DNA of 64,000 bases from Halomarina pelagica (GCF_024228315.1 NZ_CP100459.1:31861-95860), one strand, 5' to 3'; shown: positions 35,831-45,310, counted from the first letter of the stretch. Translations and numbers: made by a program. The notes: generated by a model not told the origin, from the letters alone.

Positions 35831-36586
35831 GCCCACGAGGTCTGCTATGGGTGGCGGCCCCATACCCGTTACAGCTAGGCGCATGCGCTCGCCACGCCGC
35901 CCGGGCTAAGTGTGTAACGCAGTCACAGTGTTCGGGAGAGTGACAGCACGCGACTGGTCGCCGAGGGCGAATCGCTCCGAGCGCGGATAGTCGCGGGGGG
36001 AGGATCGAATACGTCGACTGGGGCGGGCGTGCGGACGCCTCCGTCGTCCCGTCCGGTTTCCCCGACGCAGGTCGCAGGTATCCGTACGAGCGTTTTCGGA
36101 AGCGGGGATCGTTCCGCCGGCCAGAGCGACGGAGAACGACGGAGGACACACCTCGTACCGAGTGAGATGTGGGGCTGTTAGTACCCTCAGGTAGGGAGTC
36201 ACCGACCGACGAGATCCACGACGGACACCTCGTACCGAGTGAGTACTGGGCGCAATACCCTAATCTGGAACCGAGAGTAGTCGATTAGTCACTGACTTTC
36301 TAGTTTAGTATGATATGTGTAGAAAGAGACGTTCGACTTCGGTAACTGGCAGTCGTGGAGTGGGTACTGGCGAAACTGGCAGAGGAGGTCGTTTCGTCAC
36401 GGGGGATCACGATAGACAGTTATCGTAAGATCAGAGCGACGCCAGACACTCTACTTTTGCCAGTGGAAACCGAGAGACGATAGCCAGGTTCGGATCTACT
36501 GGAAAGGACGGTTGCGTTCGCTCGACAGTTCTGCTAAGGGGTGAACGAGTGAGGGGAGGAGATGGGTAAAGCAGGTAGCACGGACG
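35831..36586. other. Gene-poor region with repeats near the first origin
   Basis: 756 bp without a convincing gene. Holds a 19-bp direct repeat, ACACCTCGTACCGAGTGAG, at 36138-36156 and 36225-36243, and ACTGGCAG-type boxes at 36342-36364, about 36374-36386 and, reversed, at 36457-36470, resembling boxes in the origin region at 37312-38225. GC falls below the flanking genes. Confidence 0.5.
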
Positions 36587-37311
36587 TTAATAGTCGGACA
36601 GTTTTTCGTTATACTTCGCTTTTTCCCGCAGTACGTCGAGTTCTCCGAACTCGGATTCCAGGGCATCGATGGCGGATCCCAACGAGACGTCGAGTTCGTA
36701 GGCGTTGAAGTTCCCTCGGCCGCCCGTCTCGACGAGACAGATGATCGATTTCATGTTGAGTTTCGAAAGGTGATCGTGTGCGCCCGCGGAAGTTCATAGA
36801 GCAGAGCATCGTCATCTCCGATGCTATCTATTTCGTCGAGGACGATCAGAATCGTTCCGCCGATGTCGTTGAGGTCCTTGTATAACTCGTTGAAGACCCG
36901 CTTTGCTTGATACCCAGTCTCGCTCATCGGCTCACGTCTCGTCGTAACCGTGGTAAGCGGCTCTTTCTCGTCTTCGGGTTTTCGAATCTCGTTCACGAGA
37001 TGAATGGCGACCTGATACGAGGACGTCGTGTTCGTACAGTTCAACTCGATGATATTGAGGCCGAGATCGTCGTACTGTTCGGATGCCTCATAGAGATCCT
37101 TGAGAATGGCGTGTGTCGTGACAGTTTTACCGATGCCAGTGTCCCCGTAGACGAAGATGTTGTTCGGGTTCCACCCCTTGATGACGGGACGGAGAGCGTT
37201 CGCGTACGCATCAAGTTCGTCATCCCGTTCCTCTAACTCCTCAGGTTCGTACCCCGTATCAAGTACGTCTTGATCTCTGAAAATGTAATCATCCCGATCA
37301 AATCGACTCAT
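36587..37311 (-). pseudogene. Orc1/Cdc6 initiator gene with internal deletion and frameshift
   Basis: The N-terminal half (37311 to about 36775) is a good Orc1/Cdc6 AAA+ start: VLDTGYEPEELEERDDEL, Walker A GDTGIGKT (56-63), Walker B LIVLDEIDSIG. After YELPRA the frame is lost. In another frame the end reads HLSKLNMKSIIC, then GNFNAYELDVSLGSAIDALE and a TAA at 36587-36589, which is the C-terminal part of an Orc winged helix. Sensor 2/lid and most of the winged helix (roughly 170 codons) are missing. Not expected to work as an initiator. Confidence 0.85.
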
Positions 37312-37406
37312 ACTATGCTCGATTCACGAACACTAATAAAACCAAGTGTTCCAGTAACACCAGTAACGCCAATTACGGACCGTTCCTTCCAGTACTCCAT
37401 CCACAT

Positions 37407-37636
37407 ATATACCACACACACTCCACTCATGCCAGTAAACTACTCGTGAAAGTCAGACTCCGAATACCCCGTCCGATCTACGATCAGCCCGAGGCTGATT
37501 TCCTTCCTAAAACATCCCCAGTACGGACCCATTTCGACTATTCCATACTAAACATTTTGTTTCTAAAGAGACTTTCTCAGGACGGTGAACGGATCCGTGC
37601 GTTTTACTGGCAGAGGTGGAGTGTGTGTGGTATATA
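37407..37636. repeat. Inverted ACTGGCA/GTGTGTGG boxes of origin 1
   Basis: Arms 37407-37441 and 37601-37636 are reverse complements with about three differences and a 1-bp gap. A third, partial box is at 36342-36364. The intervening DNA (37442-37600) is AT-rich, as expected of an unwinding element. Confidence 0.7.
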
Positions 37637-37861
37637 AATAACACCATCACTGGCAAAACTGGAAGTGGCGGTTGCATCCGACCAGTAGATGGGGGTCACT
37701 GTAGCGAAGAACCACCGCCGATCGAAGGCGGAGACACCCCACCACTTCGAGTGAAGCGCCACGGTAGTAGTATAGAGACGTTCGACTCGGTTCGACATCG
37801 TCCGCTCGTATCGTTGATAGTAATGATCGACATTCTGCGGGTATCGGAGGTTGATCCCACA

Positions 37862-38105
37862 CCCCTCGTTTTCAGTGAAACGTTTGGGATCGTGTCTCGG
37901 TTCTAACCTCCAGAGAGCGGTTAGTACATGGATGGAAAGCGCCTGTACCACCTCCTAACCCTAATCCGTTGACTTAAGGCCTCTTTGCGTAGGTATACGC
38001 TACCATACTACATTCATTGCCTATACAGTTGATTATATAATAATCGAGAGCTGTTGGCGGCTAGTGAGGGACACTCTTTTACTTGCTTTCACTGAAAACG
38101 AGGGG
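37862..38105. repeat. Perfect inverted ORB pair of origin 1
   Basis: CCCCTCGTTTTCAGTGAAA (37862-37880) and its exact reverse complement (38087-38105). Between them is an AT-rich stretch including TTGATTATATAATAATCG (38031-38048). Confidence 0.75.
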
Positions 38106-38225
38106 CGTCCGACATCGGGCTGACGTCGCCGAGGATTAGCGCATACAGCCGCCGTACCGCCGTCGTTCACGTGAAGCGGTGGGGTGTCCGACCCGGGTCG
38201 GAGGGTCGTCAACCCCGCGGACAGG

Positions 38226-39269
38226 TCACTTCACCCGCTCTCGCAGTTCCGCCGTCCGCCCGATCACGTCCGAGGCGAGCGCGCGGGCACCCTCCGTGAA
38301 CGAGTCGAGGGAGGCCTTCTTCTCGACGTTGTAGTACACCTCGGGTTCGGGGCCGAACTTCGCCTTGTACTTGCAGAGGCGGGGCATGTTCGCGCCGACG
38401 AGGTCGTAGCGCGCGAGGCCGCGGTCCATCGCGTCGGACATGATGCGCCAGTCGAGCAGGTCCGCGGCGGGGATGTCGCCGCCGTACTTCGCGCCGCCCT
38501 CCCAGCGGTAGATGGTGTCGCCGTACTCGAGGGTGATCATCCCGGAGACGATCTCGCCCTCGTACTCGCAGACGTAGGGGCGGACCTGCCCCTCCGGCAG
38601 CGTCTCGTAGAGGTCGATGACGAACCCCGGGTAGATCCGGTACTCCTTGTCCTGCTCGTCGTGGCGCTCCCGGATCTGGCGGACGATCGTCCGGATCTCC
38701 TCGACGCCGCCCTCGTAGATCTCGAAGTCGGCCTCCGTGTTGCGGATGTTGCTCCGGGCGTCGCGGCTGAACTCCGCCATGACCGCCTCCTCGCCGGGCG
38801 TGAGGTCGACGACGTAGGTGTAGTACGGCGTGGCGTCGTAGCCGCTCCAGACGAACGGCCGCACGTCGGTGAAGCGCCCGCCGAGGCGGATGTACGTCGC
38901 GTCGGGGTCGATCACCTCCTCGGTCCACTCCAGACAGCCTTCGACGAACTGCCGCAGGTAGCGCTCTGCGCGCCGGCGCTTCATCTTCTCGAGGTTCAAC
39001 ACCGCCGGGCCGAGCGGGACGCTCTCTAAGATGTACGGCGGGCACTTCACGATCGAGCGGCGGCCGCGCTCGACCTCGAAGACCGGCATGATCCCCACCG
39101 GCTCCTGGCCGTTGTAGCCGACGAGGGGCGTCAGGTCCGCCCCCGAGTGGGCGACGAGGAGTTCGAGCGCCTCGTACTGGTGAAAGAGGTTGGTCTGGTT
39201 CGACTGCTCAGCGCAGCGGTTCCACGTCTCGCGGTCCGATTCGTCGATGCGGGTGATTTCGATGCTCAT
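38226..39269 (-). CDS. FemAB/GNAT-like acyl- or aminoacyltransferase
   Basis: 347 residues from ATG 39269. Two GNAT-like halves typical of FemAB-type proteins: NLFHQYEALELLVAHSGADLTPLVGY, then FSRDARSNIRNTEADFEIYEGG, YPGFVIDLYETL and the late KYGGDIPAADLLDWRIMSDAM followed by LCKYKAKFGPEPEVYYNVEK, which marks the lipid II:glycine glycyltransferase-like group. In archaea these occur in surface-glycan loci and may acylate sugars. 26 bp upstream is the phosphatase-superfamily gene, same strand. Confidence 0.82.
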   Translation of the reverse strand: MSIEITRIDESDRETWNRCAEQSNQTNLFHQYEALELLVAHSGADLTPLVGYNGQEPVGIMPVFEVERGRRSIVKCPPYILESVPLGPAVLNLEKMKRRRAERYLRQFVEGCLEWTEEVIDPDATYIRLGGRFTDVRPFVWSGYDATPYYTYVVDLTPGEEAVMAEFSRDARSNIRNTEADFEIYEGGVEEIRTIVRQIRERHDEQDKEYRIYPGFVIDLYETLPEGQVRPYVCEYEGEIVSGMITLEYGDTIYRWEGGAKYGGDIPAADLLDWRIMSDAMDRGLARYDLVGANMPRLCKYKAKFGPEPEVYYNVEKKASLDSFTEGARALASDVIGRTAELRERVK

Positions 39270-39295
39270 GGTCGGATCTGATAGTGCTGTCTCGC

Positions 39296-40942
39296 TCAGT
39301 CGAGGTAGCCGAGGTCTGCGAGGCGGTTTTCGACGCTGTACTCCGAGTCGCTCCCGGCGCGGTCGCGGGCGACCGATCGGGGATACTCCCGCACGCCGAC
39401 GGGCGAGACCGGATCGAGCACCCGGCCGTCCATGCGGTCGCTGGCGGGGATCCCGAGGGTGGCGAGCACCGTCGGCGCGACGTCGAGGAGGTGCGCGCCG
39501 GCGACGCTCGCGGTCGCGTCGACGCCCGCCCCCGCGGCGACGAAGATCCCGTCGCGCTTGTGGTTCCACGGCTCGTTCGGCGGGCCGAAGACGTCGGCCC
39601 CGAGGCGCGCGGAGGGGAACTGGTCGTAGTCCGCCGGGATCGTGACGACGTCGACGGCGTCCTCGATCTCCGGGCCGCTGAACACCTCCTCCCGGCGGAC
39701 GACGCGCTCGAAGACGGGGGCACCGTCGGGCGTCGTCACCCCGCTCAGCAGCGAGATGAGTTCGTCCCGGAGCGACTCGTAGCGCTCCGGCGGGACGATC
39801 CCGTTCGGCTCGCGCCCCTCCAGGTTGATGCGGACCCCGAGTTCGACCGGCAGGCGCATGTACGCCCGCGAGTCGGCGAAGTCGACCTGCTCCTCACCGG
39901 CGGCGGCCTGCAGGAGGCCCGCGGGGACGACGCGCGCGACGTGGTCGTCGAGGCCGACTCGCTTCAGGACCGTCGCGAGACGATCCGGCGTGAGGCCGAC
40001 GCGACCGGCGAGCGCCATCCCCCGATCGAGCGCCCGCGTCGCGACCGACGACCCGCCGTCGTCGTCGCCCCCGTCGCTGAGCTGGTCGTGGAAGATGGGC
40101 ACCCACGACGGCCGACCCTGCCCGGACCGCGTCGTCGTCAGGTACCCCCGATCGCGCAGGAAGGCGTTCACGCGGAACTCCATCCCCTCGTAGGGACCGA
40201 TGCCGTGGTCGCTCACGACGAACACGGTGTCCGGATCGCACTCCTCCAGGACGCGACCGATCTGCACGTCGATGGCCTGGTAGACCACCTGCAGTTCGTC
40301 GAGGTCGCCGGGGAGGTCGTGGACGACGGTGTCCGACTGCTGGAACTGGAGGAACCCGAAGTCGGGGTCGAACCGCTCACAGAGGTAGCGAAACGCCTTC
40401 CCCCGCATCCGGACGAGCCGCAGGTACTCGACGTGTTTCGCGACCTTCTCGGCCCGCGAGTTGAACTCCTCCTCCGAGTAGACGCGGTAGCCGCCGATGG
40501 CCTCGCGCAGTTCCTCCAGGAGCCCCTCGGGGTGGCAGGCCGGGGACTCCGGCGCGATGAACCCGGGGACGATCGCCCCGTCGATCGCCGACGGGGGGTG
40601 GGTCACCGGCACGTTCACGACGACGCTCGACCGGCCGTGCTGATCGAGGATGTCCCACAGCGCGGGTTCGCGGAGCGCCGTCGCGTCGATGACGTCCCAG
40701 TCGTAGCCCTCGTACCGGAGGAAGCTGTACGCCCCGTGTTTGCCGGGATTCGTCCCGGTGAACAGCGACGGCCACGCGCTCGGCGTCCACGGCGGCACCT
40801 GCGATTCGAGCGGGCCGCTGACCCCCCGCTCGACGAGCGACTGCAGGTTCGGCAGGAGGTCGCGCTCGAACAGCGGATCGAGCACGCCCGAACACGCCGC
40901 GTCGATACCGACGACGAGAGTCTCGAGGTTTCGGTCGCTCAT
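39296..40942 (-). CDS. Alkaline phosphatase superfamily (phosphodiesterase/pyrophosphatase-type) enzyme
   Basis: 548 residues. LVVGIDAACSGVL carries the first metal Asp; PPWTPSAWPSLFTGTNPGKHG the nucleophile Thr region; VVSDHGIGPYEGMEFRVNAF the DH metal pair; NHKRDGIFVAAGAGV the final His region. Cytoplasmic or membrane-associated, no signal peptide. Such proteins occur in haloarchaeal glycan clusters and may transfer or remove phospho groups. Overlaps the upstream asparagine-synthase-like gene by 4 bp (ATGA). Confidence 0.88.
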   Translation of the reverse strand: MSDRNLETLVVGIDAACSGVLDPLFERDLLPNLQSLVERGVSGPLESQVPPWTPSAWPSLFTGTNPGKHGAYSFLRYEGYDWDVIDATALREPALWDILDQHGRSSVVVNVPVTHPPSAIDGAIVPGFIAPESPACHPEGLLEELREAIGGYRVYSEEEFNSRAEKVAKHVEYLRLVRMRGKAFRYLCERFDPDFGFLQFQQSDTVVHDLPGDLDELQVVYQAIDVQIGRVLEECDPDTVFVVSDHGIGPYEGMEFRVNAFLRDRGYLTTTRSGQGRPSWVPIFHDQLSDGGDDDGGSSVATRALDRGMALAGRVGLTPDRLATVLKRVGLDDHVARVVPAGLLQAAAGEEQVDFADSRAYMRLPVELGVRINLEGREPNGIVPPERYESLRDELISLLSGVTTPDGAPVFERVVRREEVFSGPEIEDAVDVVTIPADYDQFPSARLGADVFGPPNEPWNHKRDGIFVAAGAGVDATASVAGAHLLDVAPTVLATLGIPASDRMDGRVLDPVSPVGVREYPRSVARDRAGSDSEYSVENRLADLGYLD

Positions 40943-42909
40943 GCCAGGTCCTCGAAGGTGATGTCCACGTCGACGCCGGACGCGGCGGCCTCCCCGCCGG
41001 CTCCATCGGCTCCGTCGACCCCGTCACGTCCGCCGGTTCCGTCGGTTCCGCCGATCCCGTCGACCCCGTCGTTCCGTCGTTCCGATCCGGCGAGGCGCTC
41101 GACGCCGGGCATCCTGAGGAAGCCGACGAGCATGAACAGCTCCCAGTAGAAGTTCTCGCCGTTGACGTGACGACGGTAGCACTCGAGGACGCCCTCCCAG
41201 TCGAGAAACGGCAGCGCCTCGATCAGGTCGCGCCGCTCGAGGACCGTCTCGATGGCGAAGCGATCGTGGCGGAGCAGCTCCGGCCCGTGGACCCACGGCC
41301 GGTGGCAGTAGTACGGAACGTCCGGTTCGTTCTTCCGGCGACGTCGCCGCATAGAGGTGAGGTACTTGCCGACGTACTGCGCGGCGAACGACCGATCGAG
41401 CGACACGCCGGTGCTCGCGTGCGGAACGGCCGCGAGGGGGGGCGAGAGGCGCTCGATCGCCTCGTTGACGATGTCGCGCCGGAGCTGGTACCTGATCGGG
41501 AAGCGCAACGCGAGGTCGATCAGCCGGTTGTCGAGGAACGGCGTCCAGTGGGGCACTGACTGCGTCAGCCCGAAGTAGAACAGGTCCGGATCGTTCGACA
41601 TCGGGTAGAACTCCCGCAGGGAGACGAGTTCGCGAAGCGAGGGGTAGACCACGCCGTGGTGCTCGATGCCGCGATCCGTCTCGCGGACGTTCGCCTCGAA
41701 CGCCTCCTCCATCGTGGTCGAGACGTCGAGAAACGGCGGGAGCGGCTCGGCGTAGCGCTCGACGTACGCCTCGACCGAGTCGATCGACTCCTCGATCGGA
41801 AGCGTGAACGAGCCGAGCGGCCCGAGGTCGACCGCCGGCTGCGGCAGGGTCGTGGCCTTGAACAGCACGTCGGCGTAGAGACCCGTGAGGACGACGTCCA
41901 CCTCCCGGGCGAGTCTGTCGTCGAACCCCGCCGTGTGCGCCTGATCGAAGCGCCCGTAGAAGGGCATCATCGGGGGGTTCTCGTCGAGGCAGCGCCGGTG
42001 GTGGTCACGCTCGCGCTTGAGCCAGACGAACGGGCACCCCGCGGCCCGTGCCGCGCGCTCCGCGACGCTCGCCTCGTCGCTCAGCCAGTCGGAGAGGTGG
42101 TACGCGACTGCGTCCCGGTCGGCCGCCCCCGCGAGCAACAGCCGCGAGTCGCTCCCGCCGCTCAACAGCAGGCCGTACCGACGGTCGTCGTCGAGGTACT
42201 CGTCCATGACCGTCCCGAACGTCTCGACGAACTCGTCGACGAACGCCGAGAACGGTCTGTCTTCCGGCCGGTACCGGGGCGTCCAGTAGCGCTCGGTCGT
42301 CACGTCCCACGTCGCGAGGTCGACGGTCAACACCGACGAGGGCGGCACCTCCTCGATGCCGACGAACGGCGTCCGGGTACCGGAGACCCGTCCCGTGGTG
42401 AAGTACTCCGGGAGGGTCTCCTCGTCGAACGCCGCGTCAACCGCGACGGCGAGCGACTGGACGTGCGAGGAGAACGCGATCCCGTCCCCCGCGTGCGCGT
42501 AGTAGAGCGGGTGCGACCCCATCCGATCGCTGAACAGGTGGACGACGCCGCGACCCGGGTCCGAGACGACGCCGGCGAAGGTGCCGTTCGCCCCGTCGAG
42601 GAACGACGTTCCGAAGCGATCGTAGAGGTCCGCGCAGTAGGCGGCGGGGCGCTCGCGTTCGTGGCGCGTCGCGGGGACGTACCCGTTCGGCCCGTCGTGA
42701 CCCTGGACCTCGCCCCAGAGCCAGACGAACGCGTCCCCGGGCGCGCGAGCGGGCTGGTCGCTCGCCGCGGTCGCGTGACGGGCGACGGACACCCGGACGT
42801 CGCCCTCGTCGTAGTCGAAGGCGAGTTCCCGGTCGGACCGCTGGAGTCCGTCCCGAAGGTGGTCGATCTCGCACCCGGTCGAACCGAGCGCGCCGCACAG
42901 TCCTGGCAT
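40939..42909 (-). CDS. Asparagine synthase-like protein lacking the N-terminal Cys
   Basis: 656 residues. An N-terminal class II amidotransferase-like domain (1-200) but starting MPGLCGALG, so Cys is at residue 5 and glutaminase activity is doubtful. The synthetase domain has the PP-loop LLLSGGSDSRLLLAG. The C-terminal 40 residues contain a Gly/Asp-rich repeat (VDGIGGTDGTGGRDGVDGAD). Related proteins in glycan clusters may amidate sugars such as uronic acids. First gene of a three-gene minus-strand operon. Confidence 0.85.
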   Translation of the reverse strand: MPGLCGALGSTGCEIDHLRDGLQRSDRELAFDYDEGDVRVSVARHATAASDQPARAPGDAFVWLWGEVQGHDGPNGYVPATRHERERPAAYCADLYDRFGTSFLDGANGTFAGVVSDPGRGVVHLFSDRMGSHPLYYAHAGDGIAFSSHVQSLAVAVDAAFDEETLPEYFTTGRVSGTRTPFVGIEEVPPSSVLTVDLATWDVTTERYWTPRYRPEDRPFSAFVDEFVETFGTVMDEYLDDDRRYGLLLSGGSDSRLLLAGAADRDAVAYHLSDWLSDEASVAERAARAAGCPFVWLKRERDHHRRCLDENPPMMPFYGRFDQAHTAGFDDRLAREVDVVLTGLYADVLFKATTLPQPAVDLGPLGSFTLPIEESIDSVEAYVERYAEPLPPFLDVSTTMEEAFEANVRETDRGIEHHGVVYPSLRELVSLREFYPMSNDPDLFYFGLTQSVPHWTPFLDNRLIDLALRFPIRYQLRRDIVNEAIERLSPPLAAVPHASTGVSLDRSFAAQYVGKYLTSMRRRRRKNEPDVPYYCHRPWVHGPELLRHDRFAIETVLERRDLIEALPFLDWEGVLECYRRHVNGENFYWELFMLVGFLRMPGVERLAGSERRNDGVDGIGGTDGTGGRDGVDGADGAGGEAAASGVDVDITFEDLA

Positions 42910-43117
42910 TCTACCCCGACGTAGACCCGGTTCGTACTTCGTTAATCAGAAGCATAACGTGAGACGTTCCGGTATATATACTGACTCGTCGAAATCCATC
43001 GACTGAGACGGTCCCCCCACGAAAACAGTCACGAAGCCGAATCGAACCCCTCCCGCGGTGCGAATCCGAGGGGAAAGCGTCGACTAGCGGGGGCACATCA
43101 CACCGCGGGCCGGGACG

Positions 43118-43210
43118 TCACGCCGCGGGCCGGGGAACGAGGTTCGAGACGTACCCGAGCAGCAGCGACCGCAGCGGCGGGTAGAGCGTGACGACCGCGC
43201 CGTAGACGAC
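43118..43210 (-). repeat. Duplicate of the 3' end of the flippase gene
   Basis: 93 bp identical, except one base, to 47226-47318, the last 31 codons including the stop of the intact flippase. A third, degenerate copy (about 75% identity) is at 45433-45516. The homology around the first and third copies extends further, to the ORB and bases after it. Confidence 0.88.
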
Positions 43211-43240
43211 TGCACATGACCCACTGATAGCGATTTCTAC

Positions 43241-43271
43241 CCCACCCACACACCCCTTGTTTCCGACGTTA
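43241..43271 (-). repeat. Reversed ORB2 box, left of origin 2
   Basis: CCCACCCACACACCCCTTG followed by TTTCCGACGTTA, the reverse complement of the TAACGTCGGAAA-GGGG boxes. The copy at 45546-45576 is the closest match. Confidence 0.72.
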
Positions 43272-43529
43272 GCTATAGGAGGGGACCGAGGAGGTTCCAG
43301 TAGAAATGGAGGTTGTGATCGCAGGGAAGTCGCCGACACCGACAGAGTCCTCGATACCCACCGTAGGAGTGACGAAACGCGGCGAGAACAGTCGAGAGCG
43401 GAAGTGTAGCGTCTCTACTGGAGTAGAGATATCGGCGAAGTCTCCTCGTCTTCGCCTCGTCTGGCGAAGCGCATTGCGGTGACGTATGCATTGCATATAC
43501 TTAACTTACTAGGATTATGTTCGGTTGTT

Positions 43530-43597
43530 GGAAGGATCGTTTGCGGGGCCAGTGGAGGATTGCTTGCGGATCAGTGGAGGATCGCTTGCGAGTCGGT
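43530..43597 (+). repeat. Three 22-bp iterons
   Basis: Units 43530-43553 (24 bp, slightly longer), 43554-43575 and 43576-43597 share GGAGGATCGCTTGCG and CAGT. Iterons of this size are common in plasmid-type origins. They lie between the flippase duplicate and the ORB boxes. Confidence 0.6.
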
Positions 43598-43736
43598 GGG
43601 GAATCGCGGTCGTTCGATAGCGGTGTAGCGCCAAGCAACCGAGGCGGCCTCTCACTAGGGATCTACCGTCCATCTCCGGGGATTCTCTGTTCGCGACGTG
43701 ACGGAACTCATCGAAGGAGGTCTGTCGTCCGGACCC

Positions 43737-44017
43737 TAACGTCGGAAACGAGGGGGGAGGGGGCACCGCTTCGTTACCCGCATCGCTACTGACCCGTCGA
43801 TAACATGAGGCCGGAAACGACGGGAAAGGAGGAGGTATCATCAGCTACAGCGTCAGTCACTATTCCATTAATATGCGACCAACGTCGGAAACGAGGGGGG
43901 AGGGGGCAGGCGCATTAGAGCCTACAACGTCGGAAGCGAGGGGAATCGTTACTTATCGAAAGATCGTGAATCTAGCCGTAAAAAAGCATCTAGTGGGCCT
44001 TTACGTCGGAAATTGGG
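43737..44017 (+). repeat. Cluster of forward ORB2 boxes
   Basis: TAACGTCGGAAACGAGGGG followed by GGAGGGGG at 43737-43764 and 43880-43907 (nearly identical); shorter CAACGTCGGAAGCGAGGGG at 43925-43943 and TTACGTCGGAAATTGGG at 44001-44017. They precede the orc gene on its strand. Confidence 0.78.
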
Positions 44018-44068
44018 TCGAACAAAGGCCGTAGATTTATGTACTCATATTCACAGACCTGTGTAAGA

Positions 44069-45310
44069 ATGGCCGGAGATCCACTCGATCCAGAGAAGCT
44101 CTTCTCGGTCCAGGACGAGATCTTTGCCAATCGGCGTCTCTTGGAGACGAGCCACGTCCCCGAGCCCGGCCGGATCGTCGGCCGAGATATGGAGATCACC
44201 ACACTCGCGGGGCACCTGGAGGACGCGCTCCTCTGCTCGAGCCCGGAGAACGTAATCGTGTACGGTAAGACCGGTACCGGAAAGTCGCTCGTCTCTCGCT
44301 GGGTCTCGCAACGAATTCAGGAGAGCGCTCCGAAAGATGTTACAATTCGTGCGACACGGATCGATTGCTCGCAGGATACGACCGAGACACAGGTCGCTTC
44401 GTCTCTCGCACGAACGTTCAACGACCCCGTCGTGACGGGTTCGACGGTCCCCCTGACGGGGCTGAGCGCCTCGAACTACTGGAAGCTCCTCTGGGAAGCG
44501 CTCGACGAGCAGTACGACGTTGCGATCGTTATCCTCGACGAAGCTGACCTGCTGAGCACCCACAATCCGCTGATGCGGCTCTCGCGTGCGCGCGAAAACG
44601 CCGATACGAACGCCCGAATCGGCGTGATCGCCGTGTCGAACAAGCTCCAGTATCCCAGCCGCCTCGACGAGCGGACCGTAAGTTCGCTACGCGCGAAGGA
44701 ACTACCGTTCCCGCCGTATGACGCCGACCAGCTCACCGAGATCCTCGAACGTCGGCGTGAGGCCTTCCGTGATGGGGTGCTTTCCGAGGACGTCATCCCG
44801 CTCTGTTCGGCGTTCGCCGCGCAGGAACACGGTGACGCTCGCAAGGCGATCGACATCCTCCGCCACGCCGGTAAACTCGCGCACAAGGAAGGGATAGACC
44901 GGGTCGTCGAACGACACGTTCGGGAGGCTCGACGGCTCGCCGAGCGTGACCGGTTCACGGAGACGACCCGGACGGCGACGATGCAAGCGAAGGCTGGACT
45001 CCTGGCGCTCGCTGCGCTCTCACTTCGGCACGATCGATCCGTGTTCACGACCTCGGAGATCTACGACCAGTATTTCGCCATCGCTCGAGAGATCGACCTC
45101 GATCCGTTATCCGTGCGTCGCTTCCGTGATATCCTGAAGGAACAGGCGTTCCTCGGCCTCCTCGAATCAGAGAAAGAAAACGATGGGAAAGGCGGTGGCA
45201 TCCACATCGACCATCGGCTGATGGACGACCCAGAACTCGTGTACGACACGCTTTCAGAGGACGAACGATTGGGAGAGAGCACTCTCACCATCGACAGTGA
45301 GAGCGTTTGA
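44069..45310 (+). CDS. Orc1/Cdc6 family replication initiator (second)
   Basis: 413 residues from ATG 44069; ATG 44039 adds 10 residues, but a TATA box (44031-44040) covers that site, so the later, leaderless start is favoured. IVGRDMEI (37-44), Walker A GKTGTGKS (66-73), Walker B IVILDEADLL, sensor AVSNKLQYPSRLDERTVSSL, EHGDARKAIDILRHAGKLA and a C-terminal winged helix with SEIYDQYFAIAREIDL. Binds origin boxes and loads MCM. Flanked on both sides by boxes with ACGTCGGAAACGAGGGG. Confidence 0.94.
   Translation: MAGDPLDPEKLFSVQDEIFANRRLLETSHVPEPGRIVGRDMEITTLAGHLEDALLCSSPENVIVYGKTGTGKSLVSRWVSQRIQESAPKDVTIRATRIDCSQDTTETQVASSLARTFNDPVVTGSTVPLTGLSASNYWKLLWEALDEQYDVAIVILDEADLLSTHNPLMRLSRARENADTNARIGVIAVSNKLQYPSRLDERTVSSLRAKELPFPPYDADQLTEILERRREAFRDGVLSEDVIPLCSAFAAQEHGDARKAIDILRHAGKLAHKEGIDRVVERHVREARRLAERDRFTETTRTATMQAKAGLLALAALSLRHDRSVFTTSEIYDQYFAIAREIDLDPLSVRRFRDILKEQAFLGLLESEKENDGKGGGIHIDHRLMDDPELVYDTLSEDERLGESTLTIDSESV

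Larger units (their letters stand above)
37312..38225. other. Candidate replication origin 1 (next to the broken orc gene)
   Basis: About 0.9 kb without a gene, AT-rich. A near-perfect 35-bp inverted pair at 37407-37441 and 37601-37636 (core ACTGGCAGAGGTGGAGTGTG) and a perfect 19-bp inverted pair at 37862-37880 and 38087-38105 (TTTCACTGAAAACGAGGGG on one strand) flank AT-rich spacers of about 160 and 206 bp. G-tracts after GAAAAC are typical of haloarchaeal origin recognition boxes. The lower-strand 37604-37951 frame looks like a shadow. Confidence 0.7.
42910..44068. other. Candidate replication origin 2, upstream of the second orc gene
   Basis: 1.16 kb without a real gene. From left to right: a copy of the 3' end of the flippase gene (43118-43210), a reversed box (43241-43271), three 22-bp iterons (43530-43597) and four forward boxes ACGTCGGAAACGAGGGG (43737-43764, 43880-43907, 43925-43943 and a weak one at 44001-44017). 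TAGATTTATG at 44031-44040 is a TATA box for orc. Confidence 0.75.

Noticed and set aside
37604..37951. 115-codon minus-strand ORF in the origin 1 region
   Set aside because: Covers origin repeats and lacks coding bias. A residue of a decayed gene is possible but not supported.
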